NCBI GenBank assembly: GCA_030695025.1
Contig: JAUYTX010000024.1
Coordinates: forward strand, 46,342 to 110,341
Origin: Bacteroidales bacterium
Lineage (GTDB): Bacteria; Bacteroidota; Bacteroidia; Bacteroidales; UBA932
Direction: 5' to 3'
Length of the DNA: 64,000 nucleotides
Below the pieces are notes generated by a model that saw only the letters and a program-made list of their open reading frames with translations, ran no database searches and was not told the origin of the DNA. The translations under genes were made by a program, and so were the position numbers. Below, in pieces: positions 41,767 to 50,491 of the stretch. Every line of letters begins with the position of its first letter. The stretch's first letter is position 1.

Positions 41767-42678
41767 TTAGCGGGTAAGGTCGTTGAAGATGTCGGTGACG
41801 CTTTCTGCGTGGCGGATCATGGTGGCGGCCTGGCCGATTTCGAGTTCGCCTTGTGAGAGGTCGCCTTCGAAGATGCCTTTTTTTGCACGGCCTTTACCGA
41901 GAAGGTCACTAAGCTCTTCGGCTGAGGCTCCTCGGCCTTCGGCCTGAGCAACAGCATCTGAGAAGTCGTTTTGGACAAGTCTTACCGGAGCCAGTTGTTT
42001 GAGCAAGAGTCGTGTGCCACCCTCGGGCAGGCCGCGGCATAACTCTTTGAAAGACTCGTGGGCAGAACTCTCTTTACAAAGGGCAAAGCGGGTACCTATC
42101 TGCACCCCTTCGGCTCCTAGGGCAAAGGCAGCATTGTAGCTTGCCCGCGAGGAGACTCCGCCCGCTGCAATAAGCGGAATTGAAATTGCTTCACGAACAG
42201 CAGGTATCAGGCAAAATGTTGTGGTCTCCTCTCTTCCGTTGTGACCTCCTGCTTCAAAACCCTCGGCAACCACAGCATCAACCCCGGCCTCCTGGCACTT
42301 GACCGCAAAGGATGTGCTTGAAACCACATGTACCACAATAATTCCTCTCTCTTTAAGATACGAAGTCCACTTTTTTGGACTGCCGGCAGAGGTAAAGACA
42401 ATAGGAACCCTCTCCTGGGTAATAACCTCTATTATCTTTTCAATCTCAGGATATAGCAGAGGCACATTAACCCCAAAAGTGCGACCGGGCAAAAGAGCCT
42501 CCCGGCAACTCGATATGTGATGTCTCAGGTTGTCAGGATGCATCGATCCGGCTCCTATAAGGCCAAGACCTCCGGAATTACTTACAGCAGAGGCCAATCT
42601 CCAGCCGCTGCACCAAATCATACCACCCTGTATAATGGGATACTCAATCCCAAAAAGTTTACAAATTCTGTTTTCCAT
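41767..42678 (-). CDS. Nitronate monooxygenase/FabK-like flavoprotein
   Basis: 303 residues, TIM-barrel FMN oxidoreductase. Motifs: CKLFGIEYPIIQGGMIWCSGWRLASAVSNSGGLGLIGAG at the N-terminus, FGVNVPLLYPEIEKI, VVAEGFEAGGHNGREETTTF (the AGGH stretch is diagnostic for the NMO/enoyl-reductase II family, about 135-155), PLIAAGGVSSRASYNAAFALGAEGVQIGTRF. It could oxidise nitronates or act as an alternative enoyl-ACP reductase; the family sequence alone does not settle this. The gene stands alone, convergent with sodB. Confidence 0.88.
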   Translation of the reverse strand: MENRICKLFGIEYPIIQGGMIWCSGWRLASAVSNSGGLGLIGAGSMHPDNLRHHISSCREALLPGRTFGVNVPLLYPEIEKIIEVITQERVPIVFTSAGSPKKWTSYLKERGIIVVHVVSSTSFAVKCQEAGVDAVVAEGFEAGGHNGREETTTFCLIPAVREAISIPLIAAGGVSSRASYNAAFALGAEGVQIGTRFALCKESSAHESFKELCRGLPEGGTRLLLKQLAPVRLVQNDFSDAVAQAEGRGASAEELSDLLGKGRAKKGIFEGDLSQGELEIGQAATMIRHAESVTDIFNDLTR

Positions 42679-42714
42679 AACGATACAAAAATAATGATAA
42701 AACCAGCATTTATA

Positions 42715-42722
42715 TATCTTTG
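42715..42722 (+). promoter_or_regulatory. -7 promoter box of the symporter gene
   Basis: TATCTTTG matches TAnnTTTG and ends 16 nt before the ATG at 42739. Confidence 0.5.
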
Positions 42723-42738
42723 TGTTAAAACTTAGATT

Positions 42739-44088
42739 ATGGCAAATATCGAAAGAGATGGCTTTGGCAGCCGCTTTGGAGTCCTGGTAGCAGTGGCCGG
42801 TTCGGCAGTAGGTCTGGGCAACTTGTGGAGATTCCCCTATATGGTTGGCAATAATGGCGGTGCAGCCTTTATAATTCTCTATCTATTTTTTGTCATTCTA
42901 CTCTGCCTTCCAATAATGTTTTCCGAGTTTGTTATCGGAAGGAGAACCCAATCCAATGCATTTGGAGCGATTAAGAAGATTGCCCCGAAATCGGGTTGGC
43001 TGTCAATCGGAGTGATAAGCGTAGTGGCATCAATCTGCATAATGTCATTTTATAGCGTAGTAGGAGGATGGACCCTGGAGTATATTTTTAAATCGTTCTC
43101 TCCCGACTTTCTCACCTCAGACAGCACATCGTTGGCAAACCAGTTTTCAGGTTTTTCACAGTCCTCATTTATGCCGGTAGCAATGCACCTTTTATTTCTG
43201 ACACTGTCTGCCCTGATAGTGGTTGCCGGGGTGAAAAACGGAATTGAGAAATACTCCAAAATACTGATGCCAATGCTGTTTATACTGGTTTTATTACTGG
43301 CTATCCGGTCTTTAACCCTTGACGGAGCCGGTGAGGGAGTAAGGTTTCTTTTGTACCCTGACTTCTCAAAAATTACAGGAGAGACAATGCTTGCAGCTCT
43401 CGGGCAGGCCTTCTTCTCGTTAAGTCTTGGTATGGGTTGCATAATCACTTACGGATCATACGTTAACCGTAAAGAAAATCTCTTCAAAATCTCGTTCATG
43501 TCGGCATTTGCAGATACAGGATTTGCAATTCTGGCAGGACTGGCTGTTATGCCGGCCGTATTCGCCTTCGGAATCTCTCCAGGACAAGGGCCAAGTCTCG
43601 TATTCATAACCCTCCCTCAGATATTTGCCCAGATGCCGTTTGGCAGCATTATATCAATCGCCTTTTTCTTCATTCTGCTAATAGCAGCAATAACCTCTGC
43701 AATTTCGCTGCTCGAGGTGGTTGTGGCCTATTTTACGGAGGAGCTTAAGATGACCCGAAAAGTAGCTGTTGTTGTTACTTTTATAATTATCGGACTCTTC
43801 GGAACATTCAGCTCCCTTTCACAGGGTCCGCTGAGTGATGTAAAAATATTCGGCAAAACATTTTTCGACCTCTTTGATTACGCTTCATCAAATGTGCTGC
43901 TTCCGGTAGGAGGCCTTTTGGTTGTGCTATTTGTCGGATGGAGGATGAAAAGGGCCGATGTGTTGGACGAACTTACCAGCGGAGGGACAATTGCATTAAG
44001 AAAGTCCCTCTTTAGCGGAATCATGCTGGTAATTAAGTTTTTAGCGCCAATTGCAATTTCAATTGTTTTGCTAAACAGTATCTTCTAA
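42739..44088 (+). CDS. Sodium-dependent NSS-family transporter
   Basis: 449 residues with about 11 transmembrane helices; inner-membrane Na+-coupled symporter of the neurotransmitter:sodium symporter (SLC6) family. TM1 carries the signature FGVLVAVAGSAVGLGNLWRFPYMVGNNGGAAF (about 11-44) with the Na+-binding Ala/Val/Asn residues; SLGMGCIITYGSYV and TSAISLLEVVVAYF mark TM6 and TM8. Substrates in bacteria are usually amino acids, tryptophan or related compounds; none can be assigned here. The gene has its own promoter and no partner. Confidence 0.93.
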   Translation: MANIERDGFGSRFGVLVAVAGSAVGLGNLWRFPYMVGNNGGAAFIILYLFFVILLCLPIMFSEFVIGRRTQSNAFGAIKKIAPKSGWLSIGVISVVASICIMSFYSVVGGWTLEYIFKSFSPDFLTSDSTSLANQFSGFSQSSFMPVAMHLLFLTLSALIVVAGVKNGIEKYSKILMPMLFILVLLLAIRSLTLDGAGEGVRFLLYPDFSKITGETMLAALGQAFFSLSLGMGCIITYGSYVNRKENLFKISFMSAFADTGFAILAGLAVMPAVFAFGISPGQGPSLVFITLPQIFAQMPFGSIISIAFFFILLIAAITSAISLLEVVVAYFTEELKMTRKVAVVVTFIIIGLFGTFSSLSQGPLSDVKIFGKTFFDLFDYASSNVLLPVGGLLVVLFVGWRMKRADVLDELTSGGTIALRKSLFSGIMLVIKFLAPIAISIVLLNSIF

Positions 44089-44193
44089 ATAATATTTTTA
44101 GCCCTCTGATTAAAGGCTTGAAGCAGAGTAAGAGTCATATTTAATTCTGTCATTTTCATGAACGGAATTTTCATGACAATTTGTTTGTCACAC

Positions 44194-44652
44194 CTACCGC
44201 TGGCAACGCTTAAGGTATCGTGCAAGTTTTTTAACCTTTGGACCTGAATACTCAATCGGGCCTGATACTAGCTCATACTTATGAGGAATATAGTGATAAA
44301 TTGTTGCAACAGCATAGCTTTCATCTTTTGCCATTATTACATCAAGTCTGCCGCTGCCGTTATCGCTGAAGTAAATCAAAAGTGAATTATCTCCAAGTTC
44401 ACCGTGAAGAACATTCTCAAGGGCACTTTTACTGTCCCTGTCAAAGAAGTATGACTCTCGTTTCACAGGACTTCCCGTAACTGTATAAACTTCGTGTTTG
44501 CGTTTGAAAAAATATATAAGTGCAGCGGCAATAAAAACAATTACAGTTGTTGAGTAATCTTTAAGAATGAGTGCCACACCTGAAACAATTATCAAAGTAA
44601 TTGCAAGCACCAATACCTTTACATTAAGCCTTTTATCTATTACGTGTTCCAT
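44194..44652 (-). CDS. Small membrane protein of unknown function
   Basis: 152 residues with two N-terminal transmembrane helices (about 11-29 and 34-50) and a soluble domain of about 100 residues (SYFFDRDSKSALENVLHG, LLIYFSDNGSGRLDVIMAKDESYAVATIYHYIPHKYELVSG). It ends in a basic tail. I recognise no family. Between it and the next gene (44653-44880) there is a palindrome ATCATTAATGAT and a small GC stem at 44839-44853, without a clear role. Confidence 0.65.
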   Translation of the reverse strand: MEHVIDKRLNVKVLVLAITLIIVSGVALILKDYSTTVIVFIAAALIYFFKRKHEVYTVTGSPVKRESYFFDRDSKSALENVLHGELGDNSLLIYFSDNGSGRLDVIMAKDESYAVATIYHYIPHKYELVSGPIEYSGPKVKKLARYLKRCQR

Positions 44653-44880
44653 TTTTTATTCAATTTATTTTAATTTAATCTGATCTTACGATCTTGAAAT
44701 TTTGATCATTAATGATTTTTGTGTCTGAATCGTTTGATAATTCAATCTGGTTGAACAGTTGATTTGATCTGACGAATTAGAGGTCCCGCAGATGAATTGA
44801 CCTAAGTGTTCGGGCAAGTTCATACATGAGAACGCTTCCGGGCAGAACGCCCGAAAAATCTATAAAAAAATTGAAAATGG

Positions 44881-45369
44881 CTATATAATTATCTCCCTCA
44901 GAAGGTAAACAAACTTGTTGTTACTATAGGAGAATGTAAGAATTTGTCTCTCACCAAGGCTTAGTACCGAGTGGGCAAAGACCCTTTTTAATGAATTTTC
45001 GCGAATTTCAGAGTATTGAAGAGTTTTGCCAAGCCTTATATTAACACCAGATCTGCTCCATGGTGAGCTGCTTCGGGCAGTAACACCGGGAAGCGAAACG
45101 GTCCCATCATGAACAATCGCCATGAAGGGAGAGGCTTGAGGCATTGAGAAGGAAAATGCATAATCAAAAGCCTCTTCTTTGGATTCAGTTTGTTGTTCAG
45201 AAGAGCTTTTGTGTTCGGGTTGAGCTGAGACTGAGAGGTTATCAGTACCAATGACGGTTGAGCTTAGAAGCAAAACAGAGCACAATACAGCGGTTAAAAG
45301 CGCTGTAAACCAAATTTTTACTATTTCTCTGACGTTTTCCAATTCTCTTTCAACTCTCTTGTGGCGCAA
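44881..45369 (-). CDS. Unknown single-pass membrane protein in the YfhO operon
   Basis: 162 residues. A charged N-terminus (MRHKRVERELENVREIVK) and one hydrophobic segment (about 19-40, IWFTALLTAVLCSVLLLSSTVI) suggest membrane anchoring with the rest outside the cytoplasm; a Ser/Glu/Gln-rich linker (about 50-67) precedes a soluble part containing PSLPGVTA-like and YSEIRENSLKRVFAHSVL stretches. No family recognised. It starts 6 nt after the stop of the YfhO gene and is probably the third gene of that operon. Confidence 0.6.
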   Translation of the reverse strand: MRHKRVERELENVREIVKIWFTALLTAVLCSVLLLSSTVIGTDNLSVSAQPEHKSSSEQQTESKEEAFDYAFSFSMPQASPFMAIVHDGTVSLPGVTARSSSPWSRSGVNIRLGKTLQYSEIRENSLKRVFAHSVLSLGERQILTFSYSNNKFVYLLREIII

Positions 45370-45375
45370 AGATAC

Positions 45376-47883
45376 TTATTGTTTTGTAGGTATTCTATTA
45401 TGCAATATTTCCTTAACAACTACCCCTAACAACAACAAGATAAGTATGCCTGAGGCAATTCTTGAGTAGAGTTCACCTTTGGTGAAGGATTCTGGTTTGA
45501 AATCAAACTCTACAGTGTGGCTTCCTGCAGGGAGTTTAAGACCCCTTAGGGTGTAATTTGCTCTGAAAATTGGCACCTCCTCTCCATCGACAAAGGCTCT
45601 CCAGCCCGCCGGGTAGTAAATTTCACTGAACAGGGCAACTCTGCTGCTGTTGGAATTGTACTGATAGGTAAGCTTATTTGGAGAGTATGCAGTGAGTACA
45701 ATCATCTCATCACTGGCCAAAGTATCCTTTGAATAACCCTCAATCAGTGAGGCATAGCTGTTATTGACCACCGCATTGAATTTTATGTCAAACGGTTCGT
45801 CAGCCTCGGCAGGGTTTAGCATCTTTATTTCACGGGTGTTTGTCTCCACAATTTTTACATCTGTCACAAACCATGCATTGCCCATGGCGTTTGTATTGAT
45901 AAGCGGTGGGCTCTCTGCTGATATTACAATATATCTGGTATTGAGCATATTCAGAACAGAGTAATTTCCTAAACTGCTTTGCGCCTCATCAATTGTGCGA
46001 CTCTCCTTTAAATCGGTTGCAATTTGCTGCATCTCACGGTAGAGGTGGTTATCTATCATATCCTGATATCTCTGCAATTTTGCAGGGCTGTAACCGCCTA
46101 TTGTTTTGTGGTGGTAGCTAATGTGTGAGTCGTTGAAAGGGCTCTCAATACTTAGGTCAAGAACTCTGTAATTAGGGTCTTTATCCTGAAGAATCAGCTT
46201 ATCAACGGTTCTGAGTGTATACTGATTTTCAAAATCACGCCTCTTTACAAAATGGTCATCATTGAGGTACCTCTTTCCAACCACCCACAAATCTGCAACA
46301 AAAATCAGGGCAATAATACCAAAAACCAATCCCTGCTTAATTTTGCCCTTGAAGCCAAACCATATTACCGTGGCGCCGGCCAGAATGAACATAAGTGAAC
46401 GGAATGCATCTGCCCTGAGCAGATCCATTCTGTCGTTGATCAATGGTTCATGAAGTGCCTGCGGAAGTCGAGCATCACCCGCAGATGTGAATGATCCTGC
46501 AAGTGACGGGATGATTGCAAACACCAGCGAAAGGCCGGCGGTTATCGCAAGCGAAATTGCAAATGCCTTTTTTAGCCTCTTTTGGTCATACTCTTTTTTA
46601 AGAATCCTGTCAAGCACAATAATTGCCAATAACGGGATGGTTATCTGGAGAATCACCAGCACCATTGAAACCGTTCTGAATTTACTGTAGAGAGGAATGT
46701 ATTTAAAGAAAAACTCTGTAACAAGCAGCAGATTAGACCCCCACGAAAGCATCACGGCCAACAGGGAGACGCCGGCCACCCACCACCTGAGCGGACCTTT
46801 TATGAGAATAAGCCCAAGGACAAAAAGAAACAATGAGAGAGCCCCCATATACATAGGGCCTGCAGTGAATGGCTGAGGTCCCCAATAGAGTGGAAGTTGC
46901 TTGATTACCTGTTCGGCTCCCGAATATCCTCCAGATTTTAGAGCCTGGTAGGTGTGTGATTTTCTTGACAACTCCCCGCCTGACGAACCGCCGTTAAAGT
47001 TTGGTATCAAGATATTAGGCATCTCTTCGGGACTGTATGACCAGTTGGTAGCATAGGAGATATCCAGCCCCTTTTGATCTTTACCCTCCTCCTGGGCCAG
47101 CTCTGAGCCTCCCCTCATTGTGAATTTTGAGTACTCATACGTAGGCCACAAATGGTTAACGTTGGAGGCTATGCCCAGAAGCCCGGCAACAAGAAGCATT
47201 GCAGAGACAGATATGAATTTTTTAAAATACCCCTCTTTAATTGCCGAATAGAGTTGGGCGATTGCCAGAGCAAGTATTATCATGGCCAGATAGTAGGTAA
47301 TCTGAGGGTGGTTGGCCTTAATCTGAAAACTAAGGGCAAATGCAAAGAGGACAGATCCAAGAAGCGCCTTTTTATTGTACGCATATACAACAGCAGCCAC
47401 TACCCACGGCATAAAGGCAATCGCCACCATCTTTGAGTTGTGCCCAACCTGAATTATCTGCAGATTGTACGAGCAAAATGTAACGGCAAAGGCCCCGATA
47501 GCCGAAAGCCAGGGGTTAATCCCAAATGCAAGAAACATCAGAAAGGCTCCTGCCAGACTTATCAGAAGGTAAGCCGGTGGCCTTGTTCCAGAAATCTTGT
47601 TTATCAGTTTGTAAAAATAGTCGGTGTAATCACCATCGTAAATAACAGAGATTGTTGTTGCCGGCATACCCGAAAACATTGAGTTTGTCCAAAGTGCGGG
47701 ATCCTCATCGGGATTGGCCTTGTTGTACTCAATTATCTCATTTGCCATGCCCCTCCATGCGGCAATGTCACTCTGATTTACAACCTTGTTCTGCAACACC
47801 TGAGGTGTAAAGAGGTATGCCGTCACTGCAAATAGCAGCACAGGTATCAAATATTGCCTGTATCTCTTTAAAAACTCCTTCAT
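45376..47883 (-). CDS. YfhO-family polytopic membrane protein
   Basis: 835 residues with about 12-14 transmembrane helices in the first 500 residues and one near the C-terminus (IASGILILLLLGVVV), and a periplasmic beta-rich domain between (NYRVLDLSIESPFNDSHISYHHK; YPAGWRAFVDGEEVPIFRANYTLRGLKLPAGSH). YfhO proteins belong to the GT-C-like polyprenyl-phosphate glycosyltransferase-related family and are needed for cell-wall polymer glycosylation in Firmicutes. Here it is 12 nt downstream of a GT4 glycosyltransferase gene, which supports a role in surface glycan synthesis. Confidence 0.85.
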   Translation of the reverse strand: MKEFLKRYRQYLIPVLLFAVTAYLFTPQVLQNKVVNQSDIAAWRGMANEIIEYNKANPDEDPALWTNSMFSGMPATTISVIYDGDYTDYFYKLINKISGTRPPAYLLISLAGAFLMFLAFGINPWLSAIGAFAVTFCSYNLQIIQVGHNSKMVAIAFMPWVVAAVVYAYNKKALLGSVLFAFALSFQIKANHPQITYYLAMIILALAIAQLYSAIKEGYFKKFISVSAMLLVAGLLGIASNVNHLWPTYEYSKFTMRGGSELAQEEGKDQKGLDISYATNWSYSPEEMPNILIPNFNGGSSGGELSRKSHTYQALKSGGYSGAEQVIKQLPLYWGPQPFTAGPMYMGALSLFLFVLGLILIKGPLRWWVAGVSLLAVMLSWGSNLLLVTEFFFKYIPLYSKFRTVSMVLVILQITIPLLAIIVLDRILKKEYDQKRLKKAFAISLAITAGLSLVFAIIPSLAGSFTSAGDARLPQALHEPLINDRMDLLRADAFRSLMFILAGATVIWFGFKGKIKQGLVFGIIALIFVADLWVVGKRYLNDDHFVKRRDFENQYTLRTVDKLILQDKDPNYRVLDLSIESPFNDSHISYHHKTIGGYSPAKLQRYQDMIDNHLYREMQQIATDLKESRTIDEAQSSLGNYSVLNMLNTRYIVISAESPPLINTNAMGNAWFVTDVKIVETNTREIKMLNPAEADEPFDIKFNAVVNNSYASLIEGYSKDTLASDEMIVLTAYSPNKLTYQYNSNSSRVALFSEIYYPAGWRAFVDGEEVPIFRANYTLRGLKLPAGSHTVEFDFKPESFTKGELYSRIASGILILLLLGVVVKEILHNRIPTKQ

Positions 47884-47895
47884 ATCACCATTAAT

Positions 47896-49209
47896 TTATT
47901 GTCCTGCTGTAATTTCATCAAGTATCCGTGCAATCTGCCCGGTTAAATTTTTTCTTGAATATTTGTCAATATGAGCCCCTTTTATGTTCGGAGAGCCATC
48001 TTTATAAAGCTTGTACGCCTCGTCAATCCACTCCACAACACCTCTTTTATCCTCAAAATCAAACATTTTGCCCGCACCGCTCTCCTCAAGGGCAATATCC
48101 ATATCACCCCCCTTTGGACCAAAGCCAAGAATAGCTCTGCCGGCGGCGAGATACTCAAAAAATTTCCCGGTCATTATTCCCTTCGATTCGGGCTCACGGC
48201 CGCCCGAAAGCAACAAAATCCGGGCCCTTCTTTGCCACAAAATCACCTGATTATGCGGCATATAATCCATCAAAATCAAATTATCCCTAAGTCCGTTTTT
48301 ATAGATATCTTCCAGGATTGACTTGTCAATGTTTCCTATAAGTCTGAGTCTAAGGTCTCTTGCAAAGATCTTGCTCTTCTTTGCCCTCTCTCCCAACACC
48401 CTCCACAAAACAGACGGATTTTGAGTTTGAACAAAGAGGCCTGTATAGGTGAGGGTAAAATTAATTTCCGCTTCAGGCTCTCTCCCTTTAAAATCATCCT
48501 GATCAAATCCGTTTGTAACCACAAAAACCCTCTCCTGCCCCAACTCTTTAAGTTCGGAGGCAATAGTGTTTGTAACTGTAACAACAGCATTGGCACCTCT
48601 TACAACACTCCTCTCTAACTTCTCGTGAACACCCTTAACGTAAGGGGTGTGCCTCAAGTATTTAAAGTTGTATATTTTTGTCCAAGGATCTCTGAAATCG
48701 GCCAGCCACGGAATTCCGGTAGCAAGGGAAACCTTTTGGGCAATCAGGTGCATTGAGTGGGGAGGTCCGGTACTTATAATTGCATCAACCGGATTCTCCA
48801 GAAGGTGTTTTTTAAGAAATTTAACAGAGGGTAAAACCCACAAAACTTTAGGATCGGGGATGAAAACATTGCTTCTGATAAAGAGAGACAGCCTCTCCTT
48901 AAGCGAGACCCCAAAAGAGCCGGAGCCCGGACTGCTGATAAATCCAGGCTTGATTGCCCCCTTTTTCTTTCCTGTAAAGAGCCTGTAAAGGGAATATGGC
49001 TCAGTAATTTTCCTCTTTATAACCTCCACCCCTGCAGGTATTTCACTGCACAGCGACCTGTCCTCCGCCATAAACTCAGGGTTTTCGGGGGTATAGATCA
49101 CCGGTTCGTAACCAAACTCCCTGAGGTACTTGGTAAACTTAAGCCACCTCTGCACACCGGAACCTCCAAAGGGAGGCCAGTAATAGGTTATGATGAGTAC
49201 TCTCTTCAA
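47896..49209 (-). CDS. Glycosyltransferase family 4 protein
   Basis: 437 residues. GT-B fold: N-terminal domain MKRVLIITYYWPPFGGSGVQRW with the glycine-rich loop, and a C-terminal domain with VFVVTNGFDQDDF, LRLIGNIDKS and KFFEYLAAGRAILGFGPKGGD, the nucleotide-sugar-binding E-x7-E-like region being FFEYLAAGRAILG. It would transfer a sugar from a nucleotide donor to a lipid or glycan at the cytoplasmic side of the inner membrane. It is the first gene of the GT4-YfhO-unknown operon. Confidence 0.88.
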   Translation of the reverse strand: MKRVLIITYYWPPFGGSGVQRWLKFTKYLREFGYEPVIYTPENPEFMAEDRSLCSEIPAGVEVIKRKITEPYSLYRLFTGKKKGAIKPGFISSPGSGSFGVSLKERLSLFIRSNVFIPDPKVLWVLPSVKFLKKHLLENPVDAIISTGPPHSMHLIAQKVSLATGIPWLADFRDPWTKIYNFKYLRHTPYVKGVHEKLERSVVRGANAVVTVTNTIASELKELGQERVFVVTNGFDQDDFKGREPEAEINFTLTYTGLFVQTQNPSVLWRVLGERAKKSKIFARDLRLRLIGNIDKSILEDIYKNGLRDNLILMDYMPHNQVILWQRRARILLLSGGREPESKGIMTGKFFEYLAAGRAILGFGPKGGDMDIALEESGAGKMFDFEDKRGVVEWIDEAYKLYKDGSPNIKGAHIDKYSRKNLTGQIARILDEITAGQ

Positions 49210-49233
49210 TTTTGCAAAACAGAATTGAATATT

Positions 49234-50421
49234 CTATTTGATATAAATATCGTACAGCGCCCTTATAACATCACCCTGAATAACAGTAAACCCATCTTTG
49301 TAAACAGGGTCGCAACCATTTGTCATCATTACAAAGCCGAATTTTTTATTTGGCTCAAAGAACATCGCACTGTAAAGACCGTATGCCGAACCTGTGTGAC
49401 CAACCATCATTTCGCCCGGGATTAGGTTTCCCGCATGTCTTAAGGCAAGGCAGTAGCTGTTTAATTCACCGGTCTCAATAACAGGAGTCTGCATCAGTTT
49501 TGCACTCTCCTCAGAAATAACTCTCACACCATTTTCTCCCACACCGTAGTTCATGTGCATTATCATATAGCGAGCAAGATCGTAGGCAGAAGTTTTCATT
49601 CCTCCTGTAGGCGAGAAGAGAGGAGTGCTGTATCCCATAACATAGCCCGAATCAATATCTTTAGCTCTGCTAAGGTAGGCGGCAGGCTGAGCTTTAAACA
49701 CCCTCTCTGCCCCCTTGGTTGTGTCAACAGGCTCTTTGCTGTAAAGCGGAACATATCTCGCAACATCAAGTGAATCAACATTAAAGCTTGCTATTAGACC
49801 AAGCGGATTGATAATTGTCTCCTTTATCAGGTTATCAAAGCGAACACCGGAATACTTTTCGATAACTGCTCCAAGTGTGTTGAAACCAAGGTTGCAATAC
49901 TCATATTTTGAACCGGGCTCGTAGTCGTTATAACTCTTTGCATAGTCGGGATTCTTTTCAGGGTTAATGACATCAAGCCTAAAGTAACCACCTGCATCAT
50001 TCATGCTTGAGGTGTGCGAAAGCAAAAGCTTAACGGTTATGGGAACATCGGGATATTTTGGGTTTCTTACAGTAAAGCCCACAAGGTTGCTTACATCGTC
50101 ATCCAGTCCAAATAGCCCCTTCTCAACAAGAGTCATAAGAGCAGTAGTGGTGAAAGACTTTGAAATTGAGGCGATTCTAAAAATATCCTCCTTTACAAGC
50201 GGAGTCTGCTCTTCAAGGTTTTTGTACCCGAAAGAGTTGCTGTAAATAATCTTTCCGTCCTTAACAACGGCAACTGCAAGACCAATTGTGCCGGTGCTAT
50301 CCATAATTTTACCAATCTGCTCCTCTACCTGTCTCTCTTTTGACTGAAAACTGCAGGCTGTCACTATTGTAGCGACAGTAATAAATGCAGCAATGTTTCG
50401 GAAAATTTTCTGTTTTTTCAT
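49234..50421 (-). CDS. Serine hydrolase lipoprotein (class C beta-lactamase fold)
   Basis: 395 residues. A lipoprotein signal (TVATIVTAC, Cys23) is followed by a serine hydrolase of the beta-lactamase/penicillin-binding class C type: S85-I-S-K88 in IASISKSFTTTALM is the SxxK nucleophile motif, YEYCNLG the YxN motif, and VGHTGSAYG the HTG motif. Possible roles are peptidase, esterase or beta-lactamase; the family is broad. It is divergent from mutS and has its own -7 box. Confidence 0.88.
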   Translation of the reverse strand: MKKQKIFRNIAAFITVATIVTACSFQSKERQVEEQIGKIMDSTGTIGLAVAVVKDGKIIYSNSFGYKNLEEQTPLVKEDIFRIASISKSFTTTALMTLVEKGLFGLDDDVSNLVGFTVRNPKYPDVPITVKLLLSHTSSMNDAGGYFRLDVINPEKNPDYAKSYNDYEPGSKYEYCNLGFNTLGAVIEKYSGVRFDNLIKETIINPLGLIASFNVDSLDVARYVPLYSKEPVDTTKGAERVFKAQPAAYLSRAKDIDSGYVMGYSTPLFSPTGGMKTSAYDLARYMIMHMNYGVGENGVRVISEESAKLMQTPVIETGELNSYCLALRHAGNLIPGEMMVGHTGSAYGLYSAMFFEPNKKFGFVMMTNGCDPVYKDGFTVIQGDVIRALYDIYIK

Positions 50422-50448
50422 ATTAGGTTAAATTTAGGGGACATTTTA

Positions 50449-50456
50449 CAAAGATA
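50449..50456 (-). promoter_or_regulatory. -7 promoter box of the serine hydrolase gene
   Basis: TATCTTTG on the minus strand matches TAnnTTTG and lies 27 nt before the ATG at 50421. Confidence 0.5.
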
Positions 50457-50478
50457 GGGTTTTGAAACAAAATATATC

Positions 50479-50486
50479 TATTTTTG
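50479..50486 (+). promoter_or_regulatory. -7 promoter box abutting mutS
   Basis: TATTTTTG matches TAnnTTTG and ends 5 nt before the ATG at 50492, predicting a leaderless mRNA. It excludes the TTG at 50462 as start. Confidence 0.5.
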
Positions 50487-50491
50487 TAGGA

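Noticed and set aside
44839-44853. CGGGC/GCCCG hairpin after the YfhO operon as a terminator
   Set aside because: On the transcribed minus strand the T-run lies before the hairpin, not after it, so it does not have intrinsic terminator layout.
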